Of a DNA stretch of 21,217 nt, positions 1 through 7,320 are shown piece by piece. The notes under the pieces are model-generated. The model saw only the letters and a program-made list of their open reading frames with translations. It ran no database searches and was not told the DNA's origin. The first letter of the stretch is position 1; every line of letters begins with the position of its first letter. Location of the stretch: positions 1 through 21,217 of the forward strand of contig JAIXZF010000172.1 of the NCBI GenBank assembly GCA_027489835.1, in the 5' to 3' direction. The position numbers and the translations under genes are program-made. This stretch comes from Hyphomicrobiales bacterium (lineage in GTDB: Bacteria > Pseudomonadota > Alphaproteobacteria > Rhizobiales > Beijerinckiaceae).

Positions 1-1151
1 ACCGCCTCGACCATGTCGGCTTCCGTTCCCGCGAAGGACAGGCGCACGAAGCGGTGGCCGTTCGTGGTGTCGAAATCGAGGCCCGGCGTGATGGCGACGC
101 CGGCTTCGCGGATGGCGCGACGGCAGAAATCCATGCTGTCATTGGTGAGCGCCGAGACATCCGCATAGACATAGAAGGCGCCGTCGACCGGCAGGAAGCG
201 GCCGAGGCCGAGGCCGGGCAGCTCCTGCATGAGGATGTCGCGGTTGCGAGCGTAGGCACGACGCACGGCCTCCATCTCCTCTTGCCCCTCGAAGGCCGCA
301 AGCGCCGCAACCTGGCTGAGATAGGGCACCGAAATGGACATGTTCTGCTGCAGCCGCTCGATGGGACGCACGAGCCCGTCGGGGACGACCATCCATCCTA
401 CCCGCCAGCCCGTCATGCAGAAGTACTTCGAGAACGAGTTGATGATGACGGCGCCATCGTCGAACTTCAGCGCGGTCTCCGCGACGCTGCCATAGGTGAG
501 CCCGTGGTAGATTTCGTCGGAGATGAACCAGATGCCGAGCCGGCGGCAGGTGGCGGCGAGGTCCGCGAGGGCTTCCGGGCTCATGACCACGCCCGTGGGA
601 TTGCCCGGGCTCATCGCGAGCACGCCAGCCAGCGGGCTCCTCGCATGCGCCGCCTCGACCAGAGCGCCGGTCAAGGCATAACGGGTCTCCGCGCCCGTCG
701 GGATTTCCTCCACCTCAAGGCCGAGCGCCTTCAGGATGTTGCGGTAGGCCGGATAGCCGGGCGACGAGATGGCGACGCGCTGGCCCGCGTCGAACATCGA
801 CAGGAAGGCGAGCGCAAACCCGCCTGACGAGCCCGTGGTGACGATGACGCGGTCCGCGTCGACGCCGACGCCGTACCAGTCCCGATAGTGGCGGGCGATG
901 CGTTCGCGGAGCGGCCTGATGCCGAGCGCCTCGGTATAGCCGACGCCGCCGGTCGCGAGCGCCGCCGCGGCCGCCTCGCGCGCCACCCTCGGCGCCGGGT
1001 GGCCGGGCTGGCCGACCTCCATGTGCACGATCGAACCGCCGGCGCGTTCGATGGCCGCGGCGTCGGACATCACGTCCATGACGATGAAGGGCGACACGGC
1101 GGCCGCCCGCGACGACGGCTTCAACGATGGTTGCTTCAGGGATCGCGGCAC
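1..1151 (-). CDS. Class I/II PLP-dependent aminotransferase (3' end cut by window)
   Basis: Fold-type I, aspartate-aminotransferase-superfamily enzyme, expected to move an amino group between an amino acid and a 2-oxo acid in the cytoplasm. About 383 codons are present; the family is usually 385-400 residues, so only a short C-terminal tail is missing. Visible motifs are the N-terminal VGQPGHPAP, the YTEALGIRPLRERIA segment, SPGNPTG (cofactor and substrate contacts), and SFSKYFCMTGWRVGW, whose lysine (about residue 242) should form the Schiff base with PLP. I chose GTG at 1151 because GAGGAA sits about 7 nt upstream and the reading matches the family N-terminus; the nearby ATG at 1158 is in a different frame. 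It is divergent from the metalloprotease at 1258 with a 106-bp gap. Substrate cannot be read from the sequence. Confidence 0.9.
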   Translation of the reverse strand, partial: MPRSLKQPSLKPSSRAAAVSPFIVMDVMSDAAAIERAGGSIVHMEVGQPGHPAPRVAREAAAAALATGGVGYTEALGIRPLRERIARHYRDWYGVGVDADRVIVTTGSSGGFALAFLSMFDAGQRVAISSPGYPAYRNILKALGLEVEEIPTGAETRYALTGALVEAAHARSPLAGVLAMSPGNPTGVVMSPEALADLAATCRRLGIWFISDEIYHGLTYGSVAETALKFDDGAVIINSFSKYFCMTGWRVGWMVVPDGLVRPIERLQQNMSISVPYLSQVAALAAFEGQEEMEAVRRAYARNRDILMQELPGLGLGRFLPVDGAFYVYADVSALTNDSMDFCRRAIREAGVAITPGLDFDTTNGHRFVRLSFAGTEADMVEA

Positions 1152-1192
1152 GGCCCATTCCTCGAGATGCGCCGGCTTAGGTGGTCGCAATC

Positions 1193-1221
1193 TTGCCTTC
1201 AAGTGCTTCTAGGCGGATAAA
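1193..1221 (+). promoter_or_regulatory. Possible sigma70-type promoter for the M48 protease gene
   Basis: In the 106-bp divergent gap, TTGCCT (1193-1198) is followed after 17 nt by GATAAA (1216-1221), about 36 nt before the chosen ATG. The -10 match is weak, so this is only a candidate. Confidence 0.25.
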
Positions 1222-1257
1222 GCCCTGCCGCCGGACTTGGCTGCGGCCTCGAGGTCC

Positions 1258-2691
1258 ATGCTGAAGCGCCCCTCCCCATCATCGACGACGCAAGGCCGTG
1301 CCGCATTCCGGCGGAGCCCGCGTCTCGTCGCCCTGCTCGGCTGCGTCGCCATGATGTCTGCGCTGCTGGGGCAGGCCCAGGCGCAGCAGCAGGGCCAGTC
1401 GCGCATCTCGATCATCCGCGACACGGAAATCGAGCAGCTGCTGCGGGAGTACGCCGCCCCGATCTTCCGGGCTGCCGGCGTCAACGCCGCGCAGACCGAC
1501 ATCGTGCTGATCCAGGACCGCAGCTTCAACGCCTTCGTCGCCAACGGCCGGCGCATCTTCATGAACATCGGCGTGCTGATGGAAGCCGACACGCCGAACG
1601 AGGTGATCGGCGTCATCGCCCATGAAACCGGGCACATAGCAGGCGGGCACCTCGCCCGGCTTCGGCAGGAAATCTCGAACGCGCAGGTCATCGCGGCCAT
1701 CGGCATGGTGGTGGGGGCCGGCGCGATGGTCGGCGCCGCGACCAGCCGTAGCGACCGGGTGGGCAATGCCGGCTATGGAGCGGGCGGGCTGATGACCGGC
1801 GGCGCGGAAATCGCGCGGCGCAGCCTCCTCGCCTACCAGCGCTCGGAGGAGCAGGCGGCCGACCGCGCCGCGGTGCGCTTCCTCGACGCCACGGGCCAAA
1901 GCTCGCGCGGCATGCTGCGTACCTTCGAACGTTTCGCCGAAACCGGGATGTTCACGTCCCGCAGCATCGATCCTTACCAGATCAGTCATCCGCTGCCGCA
2001 GGAGCGCATCGCCCAGCTGCAGGACCTCGCCAAGGGCAGCCCCAATTACGGCGCCAAGGATAGTCCCGGCCTTACCTCGCGGCATGCGCTGGCGCGGGCC
2101 AAGCTGTTCGGCTTCATCGACCGCTTCGACGGCATCAACCGGCGCTATCCGATGCACGACGTCTCAGTGCCGGCCCGGTATGCGCGGGCCATCGCCGCCC
2201 ATCGCAGCGGCCGGCTGCAGGAGGCGCTTGCTGGCATCGACTCGCTGCTGCGCGAACAGCCCGGCAACCCGTACTTCCACGAGCTTCGCGGCCAGGCCCT
2301 GCTCGAAAGCGGACAGGCGCGGGCCGCGGTGGAGCCGTTGAGGCGGGCTGCCCGGGCGGCGCCGGGTTCGGGCCTTATCCGGGGTATGCTGGGCCATGCG
2401 CTCGTCGCGTCGGGCTCGGCGGACAGCCTCGACGAGGCCATCCGCGAATTGTCCTACGCAGCCCAGCGGGAGAAGGAGCTGCCCGATCCGCACAGGCATC
2501 TTGCGACGGCCTACGCGCGGAAAGGCAATATCGGCATGGCGGAGCTCTCCGCGGCGCAGGCGGCCTTCCTTGAAGGCGACCTCGTCACCGCGCAGACCCA
2601 GGCGACGCGGGCACGGCAGAAGCTCCCCGCGAACACGCCGGGCGCGCTCAGGGCTGATGACATCGTGAATTATCGCCCGCCGCGTTCGTGA
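1258..2691 (+). CDS. Exported M48 family metalloprotease with C-terminal TPR-like region
   Basis: A 477-residue zinc peptidase of the BepA/YfgC-like type, expected to act in the periplasm in outer-membrane protein quality control. The N-terminus has basic residues followed by a hydrophobic stretch (about residues 22-42) ending AQAQ, which reads as a signal peptide. The zinc site is HETGH (H122, E123, H126), and the third ligand is probably Glu198 in SEEQAAD. A glycine/alanine-rich hydrophobic stretch lies between them. The C-terminal third (about 290-440) is alanine/leucine-rich paired helices resembling TPR repeats (for example YFHELRGQALLESGQARAAV). I prefer ATG 1258 over the in-frame TTG 1237, because GAGG precedes the ATG and nothing resembling a ribosome site precedes the TTG. 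The spacing of that GAGG is short (3 nt), so the start is moderately certain. Confidence 0.9.
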   Translation: MLKRPSPSSTTQGRAAFRRSPRLVALLGCVAMMSALLGQAQAQQQGQSRISIIRDTEIEQLLREYAAPIFRAAGVNAAQTDIVLIQDRSFNAFVANGRRIFMNIGVLMEADTPNEVIGVIAHETGHIAGGHLARLRQEISNAQVIAAIGMVVGAGAMVGAATSRSDRVGNAGYGAGGLMTGGAEIARRSLLAYQRSEEQAADRAAVRFLDATGQSSRGMLRTFERFAETGMFTSRSIDPYQISHPLPQERIAQLQDLAKGSPNYGAKDSPGLTSRHALARAKLFGFIDRFDGINRRYPMHDVSVPARYARAIAAHRSGRLQEALAGIDSLLREQPGNPYFHELRGQALLESGQARAAVEPLRRAARAAPGSGLIRGMLGHALVASGSADSLDEAIRELSYAAQREKELPDPHRHLATAYARKGNIGMAELSAAQAAFLEGDLVTAQTQATRARQKLPANTPGALRADDIVNYRPPRS

Positions 2692-2730
2692 TATGCGGAT
2701 CGCACGCGCGGGCCTCGCAACCCGATTCTC

Positions 2731-2737
2731 GGAAGGA
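2731..2737 (+). promoter_or_regulatory. Ribosome binding site fixing the DsbA-like start
   Basis: GGAAGGA lies 6 nt before ATG 2744. The earlier in-frame ATG at 2693 has no such site and would put a charged extension before the signal peptide. Confidence 0.6.
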
Positions 2738-2743
2738 CAGACC

Positions 2744-3514
2744 ATGCTTCGCTCTCTCGCCTTCGCCCTGGTGGCGCTCGTGGCATCGGCCGGAGCGATC
2801 GTCGCGCCGGCTTCGGCGCAGGGGCTGAGCCCCGAGCAGCGTGCGGCCGTCGAGGCGATCGTCAAGGACGTCCTGCTGAAGAACCCGGAAATCATCCAGG
2901 AGGCGCTGGTCGAGCTGGAGAAGCGGCAGCAGCAGGCGCAGATCGACCAGCAAAAGCAGCTTCTCGTCACCGAGCGCGCCGCCATCTTCGACGCTCCGAA
3001 GAGCTCCGTCGCGGGTAACCCGCAGGGCGACGTCACGCTCGTCGAGTTCTTCGATTACAATTGCGGCTTCTGCAAGCGCTCGCTGACCGACCTGCAGGAG
3101 CTCATCAAGCAGGATCCCAAACTCAAGATCGTGCTGCGCGATTTCCCCGTGCTCGGCGCCGACTCGGTCGAGGCGAGCCGCGTCGCGATCGCGGTCAAGA
3201 ACCAGATCCGGGGCGAGAAGTACTGGGCGTTCCACGTGGCGCTGATGAACCAGCGCGGCCGGGTCAACGGCGCGAAGGCTTTGGAGGTCGCCAAGGAGCA
3301 CGGCGCGAACCTCGATCAGGTGCGCCGCGATATGGAAAGCGCGGAGACGCGCTCCGCGATCGAGGAGACGGTGGTGCTCGGCGATCGCCTCGGGCTCACC
3401 GGCACGCCCGCCTTCGTCATCGCCGACGAAATCGTCTTCGGAGCGGTGGGCGTCGACCAGATCAAGAGCCGCATCGATTCGGTGCGCAAATGCGGCAAGA
3501 CCAATTGCGGCTGA
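2744..3514 (+). CDS. DsbA-family thiol oxidoreductase, ScsC/Com1-like, periplasmic
   Basis: A 256-residue exported thioredoxin-fold protein. Residues 1-26 form a signal peptide ending PASAQG. Residues 27-80 are a charged helical stalk (LSPEQRAAVEAIVKDVLLKN and a Q/K/E-rich continuation) like the N-terminal oligomerisation region of ScsC-type proteins. The redox site is CGFC (C107, C110) in FFDYNCGFCKRS, and the cis-proline loop is GTPAF (Pro222). It probably acts as a periplasmic disulfide isomerase or oxidase. Two more cysteines lie in the last seven residues (CGKTNCG), which is unusual for the family. It starts 52 nt after the metalloprotease stop, so the two envelope-quality genes may be co-transcribed. 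A hairpin-rich segment follows its stop. Confidence 0.92.
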   Translation: MLRSLAFALVALVASAGAIVAPASAQGLSPEQRAAVEAIVKDVLLKNPEIIQEALVELEKRQQQAQIDQQKQLLVTERAAIFDAPKSSVAGNPQGDVTLVEFFDYNCGFCKRSLTDLQELIKQDPKLKIVLRDFPVLGADSVEASRVAIAVKNQIRGEKYWAFHVALMNQRGRVNGAKALEVAKEHGANLDQVRRDMESAETRSAIEETVVLGDRLGLTGTPAFVIADEIVFGAVGVDQIKSRIDSVRKCGKTNCG

Positions 3515-3567
3515 CGGCGCGGCGCCGCGGCGTCGGGAGCCAGCCGGCTCAACAGCGCTCTTTTCCT
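3513..3567 (+). terminator. Probable Rho-independent terminator after the DsbA-like gene
   Basis: A 22-nt near-perfect palindrome (3513-3534, 11-nt arms with one mismatch) overlaps the stop codon. It is followed by a second hairpin, GAGCC-AGCC-GGCTC (3537-3550), and a T-rich stretch around 3560-3567 (CTCTTTTCCTT). The T-run is interrupted and 9 nt from the stem, so termination is likely but not certain. Confidence 0.45.
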
Positions 3568-3856
3568 TCGCCCCGCTAAAGGCTATGAGGGCGCGTGGCC
3601 GCGGGGCTCCGCCCCGTCCGCGCGGGAGCTGACATGGTTCGTGGATGCCTCATCACTGGCGCGGCCCTATCGGGGTTCCGCGGCCTGACGGATGGCGCCG
3701 GGTCCGAGCAGCTTCACACCGCAGATCTTCCGCTCCAGCCGGGCTGCGCCGATCGGCGCGACATCGCCCGTTCCTGCCCTTCAGGCCTCGTCACCCAAGA
3801 CGATGCGCCGGCCATGCGGCCGGCCGCCTGACGAACGCCGAAAGAAAGTCCATCGC
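3568..3856 (+). other. Gene-free stretch upstream of accB with two hairpins
   Basis: I see no convincing gene in this stretch. It holds CGGGGC-TCC-GCCCCG (3602-3616) and GCCGGCC-ATGC-GGCCGGC (3807-3824, perfect 7-bp arms), neither followed by a T-run. A 65-codon open frame at 3634-3831 has mixed third-position use and no recognisable domain. The promoter and leader of accBC should lie here, but I cannot point to convincing -35/-10 boxes. Confidence 0.5.
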
Positions 3857-4327
3857 ATGGCGACCAAGAGCCCGTTCGATCCCGAACTCGTCCGCGACCT
3901 CGCGCAGCTCATCAACGAGACCGACCTGACCGAAATCGAGGTGCAGAAGGGAGATTTGCGCATCCGCGTGGCGCGGACCGTGACGGCCGCGATCCAGGCG
4001 CCGGTCCACATGGCCCCCGCCGCGGCGGCGCCGGCCCCGGCTGCAGCGGTGCCAGCCCCATCGGTCGCGACGCCGCTGGCCGCCGCCGCGCATCCGGGAG
4101 CGGTCAAATCCCCGATGGTCGGCACCGCCTACCGCCGGCCCTCGCCCGACGCCAAGGCCTTCGTCGAGATCGGCTCGGTCGTCCGCGAAGGCGAGAAGAT
4201 CCTTCTGGTCGAGGCGATGAAGACCTTCAACGAAATCGTCGCGCCGCGCTCCGGCACGATCACCGCGATCCTCGTCGAGGATGGGCAGCCCGTCGAGTAT
4301 GGCGAGCCGCTCGTGGTGATCGAGTAA
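3857..4327 (+). CDS. accB: Biotin carboxyl carrier protein of acetyl-CoA carboxylase
   Basis: The 156-residue BCCP carries CO2 on biotin between biotin carboxylase and carboxyltransferase in the first step of fatty acid synthesis. Residues 1-45 are the conserved N-terminal segment (FDPELVRDLAQLINETDL, then LTEIEVQKGDLRIRV). Residues 48-80 are an Ala/Pro-rich linker. Residues 83-156 are the biotinyl domain, with the thumb region (SPDAKAFVEIG) and the biotinylation motif EAMKTFNEI (Lys122). ATG 3857 gives the family N-terminus; an in-frame upstream ATG at 3692 would add 55 low-complexity residues. The preceding purine-rich AAAGAAAG is a weak ribosome site. accC follows after 15 nt. Confidence 0.96.
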   Translation: MATKSPFDPELVRDLAQLINETDLTEIEVQKGDLRIRVARTVTAAIQAPVHMAPAAAAPAPAAAVPAPSVATPLAAAAHPGAVKSPMVGTAYRRPSPDAKAFVEIGSVVREGEKILLVEAMKTFNEIVAPRSGTITAILVEDGQPVEYGEPLVVIE

Positions 4328-4342
4328 GGTCGGCGGCGGATC

Positions 4343-5692
4343 ATGTTCGACAAGATCCTCATCGCCAACCGGGGCGAAATCGCGCTTCGCGTGCTGCGCG
4401 CCGCGAAGGAGCTCGGCATCGCGACCGTGGCCGTGCATTCGACCGCCGACGCCGAGGCGATGCATGTGCGCCTCGCCGATGAAAGCGTCTGCATCGGCCC
4501 GCCCGTGGCGCGCGAATCGTACCTGAACATGCCGGCGCTGATCGCCGCCTGCGAGATCACGGGCGCCGACGCCGTTCATCCCGGCTATGGCTTCCTGTCG
4601 GAGAATGCGCGCTTCGCCGAGATGCTGGCGGCGCACAACATCACCTTCATCGGCCCCAAGGCGGAGCACATCCGCATCATGGGCGACAAGATCGAGGCCA
4701 AGCGCACGGCGAAGCGGCTTGGCATCCCCTGCGTGCCGGGCTCGGAAGGCGGCGTGACCGAGGACGCCGAGGCGCTCAGGATCGCGCGGGACATCGGCTT
4801 TCCCGTCATCATCAAGGCAGCGGCCGGCGGCGGCGGGCGCGGCATGAAGGTGGCCCGCACGGAAGCCGACCTCGTGGTCGCGCTGCAGACGGCGCGCACC
4901 GAGGCCAAGGCCGCGTTCGGGGATGATGCGGTCTACATCGAGAAATATCTCGAGAAGCCGCGGCACATCGAGATCCAGGTCCTTGGAGACGGCAAGGGCC
5001 ACGCCATCCATCTGGGCGAGCGGGACTGCTCGCTGCAGCGGCGGCACCAGAAGGTCTGGGAAGAAGGCCCCTCGCCCGCGCTCAACACCGCGATGCGCGC
5101 CGAAATTGGCGAGACCTGCGCCAAGGCGATGCAGGACCTCCAGTACATCGGCGCCGGCACCATCGAGTTCCTCTACGAGGACGGCAAGTTCTACTTCATC
5201 GAGATGAACACCCGTATCCAGGTGGAGCACCCGGTGACGGAGATGATCACCGGTATCGACCTCGTCAACGAGCAGATCCGCATCGCGGCAGGCGCCGAAC
5301 TGTCGATCAGGCAAAGCGACATCGTGCTGGAAGGCCATGCCATCGAGTGCCGCGTCAACGCCGAGCATCCGGCGACATTCCGTCCCTCGCCGGGCAGGAT
5401 CCAGTCGTTCCACACGCCCGGCGGGCTCGGCGTGCGCGTCGATTCCGCCGCCTATCAGGGCTACACGATCCCGCCCCATTACGATTCACTGGTGGGCAAG
5501 CTGATCGTGCACGGGCGCACGCGCAATGAATGCCTGATGCGCCTGCGGCGCTCTCTGGACGAGTTCGTCGTCGACGGGATCGACACGACGCTGCCGCTGT
5601 TCAGGACGCTGGTGCGCAACCAGGACATCCAGAACGGGCTTTACGACATTCATTGGCTGGAGAAGTTCCTGGCCGCCGGCGGCATGGAATGA
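4343..5692 (+). CDS. accC: Biotin carboxylase subunit of acetyl-CoA carboxylase
   Basis: The 449-residue enzyme uses ATP and bicarbonate to carboxylate biotin on AccB. The full three-part architecture is present: N-terminal domain (FDKILIANRGEIALRV), ATP-grasp domain with the glycine-rich loop (KAAAGGGGRGMK) and the bicarbonate/biotin site (GERDCSLQRRHQK, EMNTRIQVEHPVTE), and the C-terminal domain (ECRVNAEHP, FRPSPGRI). Length matches the family. GGCGGA lies just before the ATG, and the 15-nt gap to accB indicates one transcript. It ends only 21 bp from the oppositely oriented MBL hydrolase. The leucyl/phenylalanyl-tRNA-protein transferase gene that I recall often following accC in related bacteria is not here. 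Confidence 0.98.
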   Translation: MFDKILIANRGEIALRVLRAAKELGIATVAVHSTADAEAMHVRLADESVCIGPPVARESYLNMPALIAACEITGADAVHPGYGFLSENARFAEMLAAHNITFIGPKAEHIRIMGDKIEAKRTAKRLGIPCVPGSEGGVTEDAEALRIARDIGFPVIIKAAAGGGGRGMKVARTEADLVVALQTARTEAKAAFGDDAVYIEKYLEKPRHIEIQVLGDGKGHAIHLGERDCSLQRRHQKVWEEGPSPALNTAMRAEIGETCAKAMQDLQYIGAGTIEFLYEDGKFYFIEMNTRIQVEHPVTEMITGIDLVNEQIRIAAGAELSIRQSDIVLEGHAIECRVNAEHPATFRPSPGRIQSFHTPGGLGVRVDSAAYQGYTIPPHYDSLVGKLIVHGRTRNECLMRLRRSLDEFVVDGIDTTLPLFRTLVRNQDIQNGLYDIHWLEKFLAAGGME

Positions 5693-5713
5693 GGCTCGGG
5701 CCCGGCCTGCGCG

Positions 5714-6535
5714 TCAGGGGCTGATCGCCACGCCCTCGTCAGACACGACGATGCGCATGCCGTCGAAGGCGACCCGCACATGCGCCGGGACGATTGACGA
5801 CACAGCGGCGTAGTCGAGATCGGTGTGCAGATTGGTGAGCACGGCGCGCCTGGGCTTCATGCGATCGATCCACGCCAGCGCCTCGCCAAGCGAGAAATGC
5901 GACGGATGCGGCCGCTGCCGCAGCGCATCCAGCACCCAGACGTCGAGCCCGGCGAAGCTCGGCACGTCTTCAGGCGCGATGGCGCTGACGTCGGGCAGGT
6001 AGGCCATGCCGCCGAAGCGAAGCGCCAGCGAGCCGATGTCTCCGTGGGCCACGGGCACCGGCAGGATGTCGATCCGCCCGCCAGGCCCATCCACGAAGAA
6101 GGGGCGGCCGGGCTCGATCGCATGCCGCCGCGCGATCGGCGGGTAACTCGATCCCGGAAGGCTCTCGAAAATGTAGCGGAAGCGCTGGAGCATCACGGCC
6201 GACGTCACGTCATCCATGTAGATGTCGGCGACCCGGCGGCTGTGCAGCACGATGGGCCTCAGATCATCGATTCCGTGGGTATGATCCGCGTGTTCATGCG
6301 TGAGGACCACGCCGTCGAGATGCTCGACGGCGGCGTCAATCAGTTGCTCGCGCAGATCCGGGCCGGCATCGACGAGCACGCGGGTCACGCCGCCGGCGCC
6401 GAAGCGCTCGACGAGCGCCGAACAGCGGCGTCTGCGGTTGCGCGGATTGGACGGGTCGCACTCTCCCCAGCCGGAGCCGGGCCGGGGAACGCCGCCGGAC
6501 GAGCCGCACCCCAGAATCGTCAGCGCCAGCGTCAT
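5714..6535 (-). CDS. MBL-fold metallohydrolase (PhnP-like)
   Basis: A 273-residue metallo-beta-lactamase-fold phosphodiesterase/hydrolase. The binuclear metal site is THEHADH (H80, H82, D84, H85), completed by HGD near 163, LPD near 180 and TNLHTDLD near 238. The N-terminal LTILGCGSSGGVPRPG is typical of the PhnP/cyclic-phosphodiesterase-like group. The nature of the substrate is not shown. Its ATG overlaps the TatD stop by 4 nt (ATGA), so it is probably translated by coupling as the last gene of the long minus-strand cluster. Confidence 0.9.
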   Translation of the reverse strand: MTLALTILGCGSSGGVPRPGSGWGECDPSNPRNRRRRCSALVERFGAGGVTRVLVDAGPDLREQLIDAAVEHLDGVVLTHEHADHTHGIDDLRPIVLHSRRVADIYMDDVTSAVMLQRFRYIFESLPGSSYPPIARRHAIEPGRPFFVDGPGGRIDILPVPVAHGDIGSLALRFGGMAYLPDVSAIAPEDVPSFAGLDVWVLDALRQRPHPSHFSLGEALAWIDRMKPRRAVLTNLHTDLDYAAVSSIVPAHVRVAFDGMRIVVSDEGVAISP

Positions 6536-7320
6536 GCGGAAGCGGCGCCCGCCATGCGCGCGAAAACCCGTTCGGCATTTTGCGTGGTGGCCGCCGCCAA
6601 GGCATCCAGCGGAAGCCCACGGACGCTGGCCAGAACCTCCGCCGTGCGGACCATGTAGGACGGCTCGTTCGGTCTGCCACGATGGGGCTCGGGCGCGAGA
6701 TAAGGCGCGTCGGTTTCGACCAGCAGCCGGTCGAGCGGGACCTCCGCCGCGATGCGGCGCAGCTCGTCCGAGCGCTTGAAGGTCAGCATGCCGGAGAATG
6801 ACAGGTAGAAGCCGAGCTCGACGCCGACCCGCGCCAGTTCCGCGCCCGAGGAGAAGCAGTGCAGGATGGCGCCGAAAGGCCCTGCCTCGGTTTCCTCGCT
6901 CAGGATGTCGATCATTTCTGCGTCGGCATCGCGGGCATGGATGACGAGCGGCAGCCCGCTCGCGCGCGCGGCGGCGATGTGGTTTCGGAAGACCCTGCGC
7001 TGGATGTCGCGCGGGCTCTTGTCATAAAAGTAGTCGAGGCCGGCTTCCCCGATGGCAACGCAGCGCGGATGGCGCGCGAGTTCGAGGATCGTCTCTAGCT
7101 CCGTGTCGGGCTCTTCGGCCGCGTTGTGCGGATGCGTCCCTACCGTCCAGAAGACGTTGGCGAACCGCTGCGACAGCGCCCTGTAGGACTCATGCCGGCC
7201 GACATGGGTCGAGATGGTCACGATCCGGCCGACGCCGACGCTCGCGGCGCGTGCCAGCACGGCATCGATGTCGGCAAGCAGGTCGGGATAGTCGAGATGG
7301 CAGTGCGTATCGACCAGCAT
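6532..7320 (-). CDS. TatD-family metal-dependent hydrolase (DNase)
   Basis: A 262-residue TIM-barrel amidohydrolase-superfamily enzyme; characterised TatD proteins are metal-dependent 3'-5' DNases. Visible metal and catalytic motifs are VDTHCHLD (H6, H8), GEAGLDY (Glu), VIHARDAD (His), ILHCFSSG (His) and VETDAPYLAP (Asp). The length is normal for the family (about 260). The ATG shares one base with the metG stop (TGATG), and the downstream MBL gene overlaps its own stop. A metG-tatD-MBL order is a commonly seen bacterial arrangement. Confidence 0.93.
   Translation of the reverse strand: MLVDTHCHLDYPDLLADIDAVLARAASVGVGRIVTISTHVGRHESYRALSQRFANVFWTVGTHPHNAAEEPDTELETILELARHPRCVAIGEAGLDYFYDKSPRDIQRRVFRNHIAAARASGLPLVIHARDADAEMIDILSEETEAGPFGAILHCFSSGAELARVGVELGFYLSFSGMLTFKRSDELRRIAAEVPLDRLLVETDAPYLAPEPHRGRPNEPSYMVRTAEVLASVRGLPLDALAAATTQNAERVFARMAGAASA

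Noticed and set aside
54..827. Long plus-strand open frame opposite the aminotransferase
   Set aside because: Antisense shadow of a well-supported gene; Arg/Gly/Asp/His-rich composition with no domain, as expected from G+C-rich DNA.
3634..3831. 65-codon open frame in the gap before accB
   Set aside because: It has a passable GGGAG before the ATG, but third-position use is mixed and there is no domain, so I do not call it a gene.
3692..3856. Upstream in-frame extension of accB
   Set aside because: The added 55 residues are low-complexity and not part of the BCCP family; ATG 3857 gives the conserved N-terminus.
3791..5479. 562-codon minus-strand open frame opposite accB/accC
   Set aside because: Covers two certain genes on the other strand and its residues are the biased complement of theirs; no recognisable motif.
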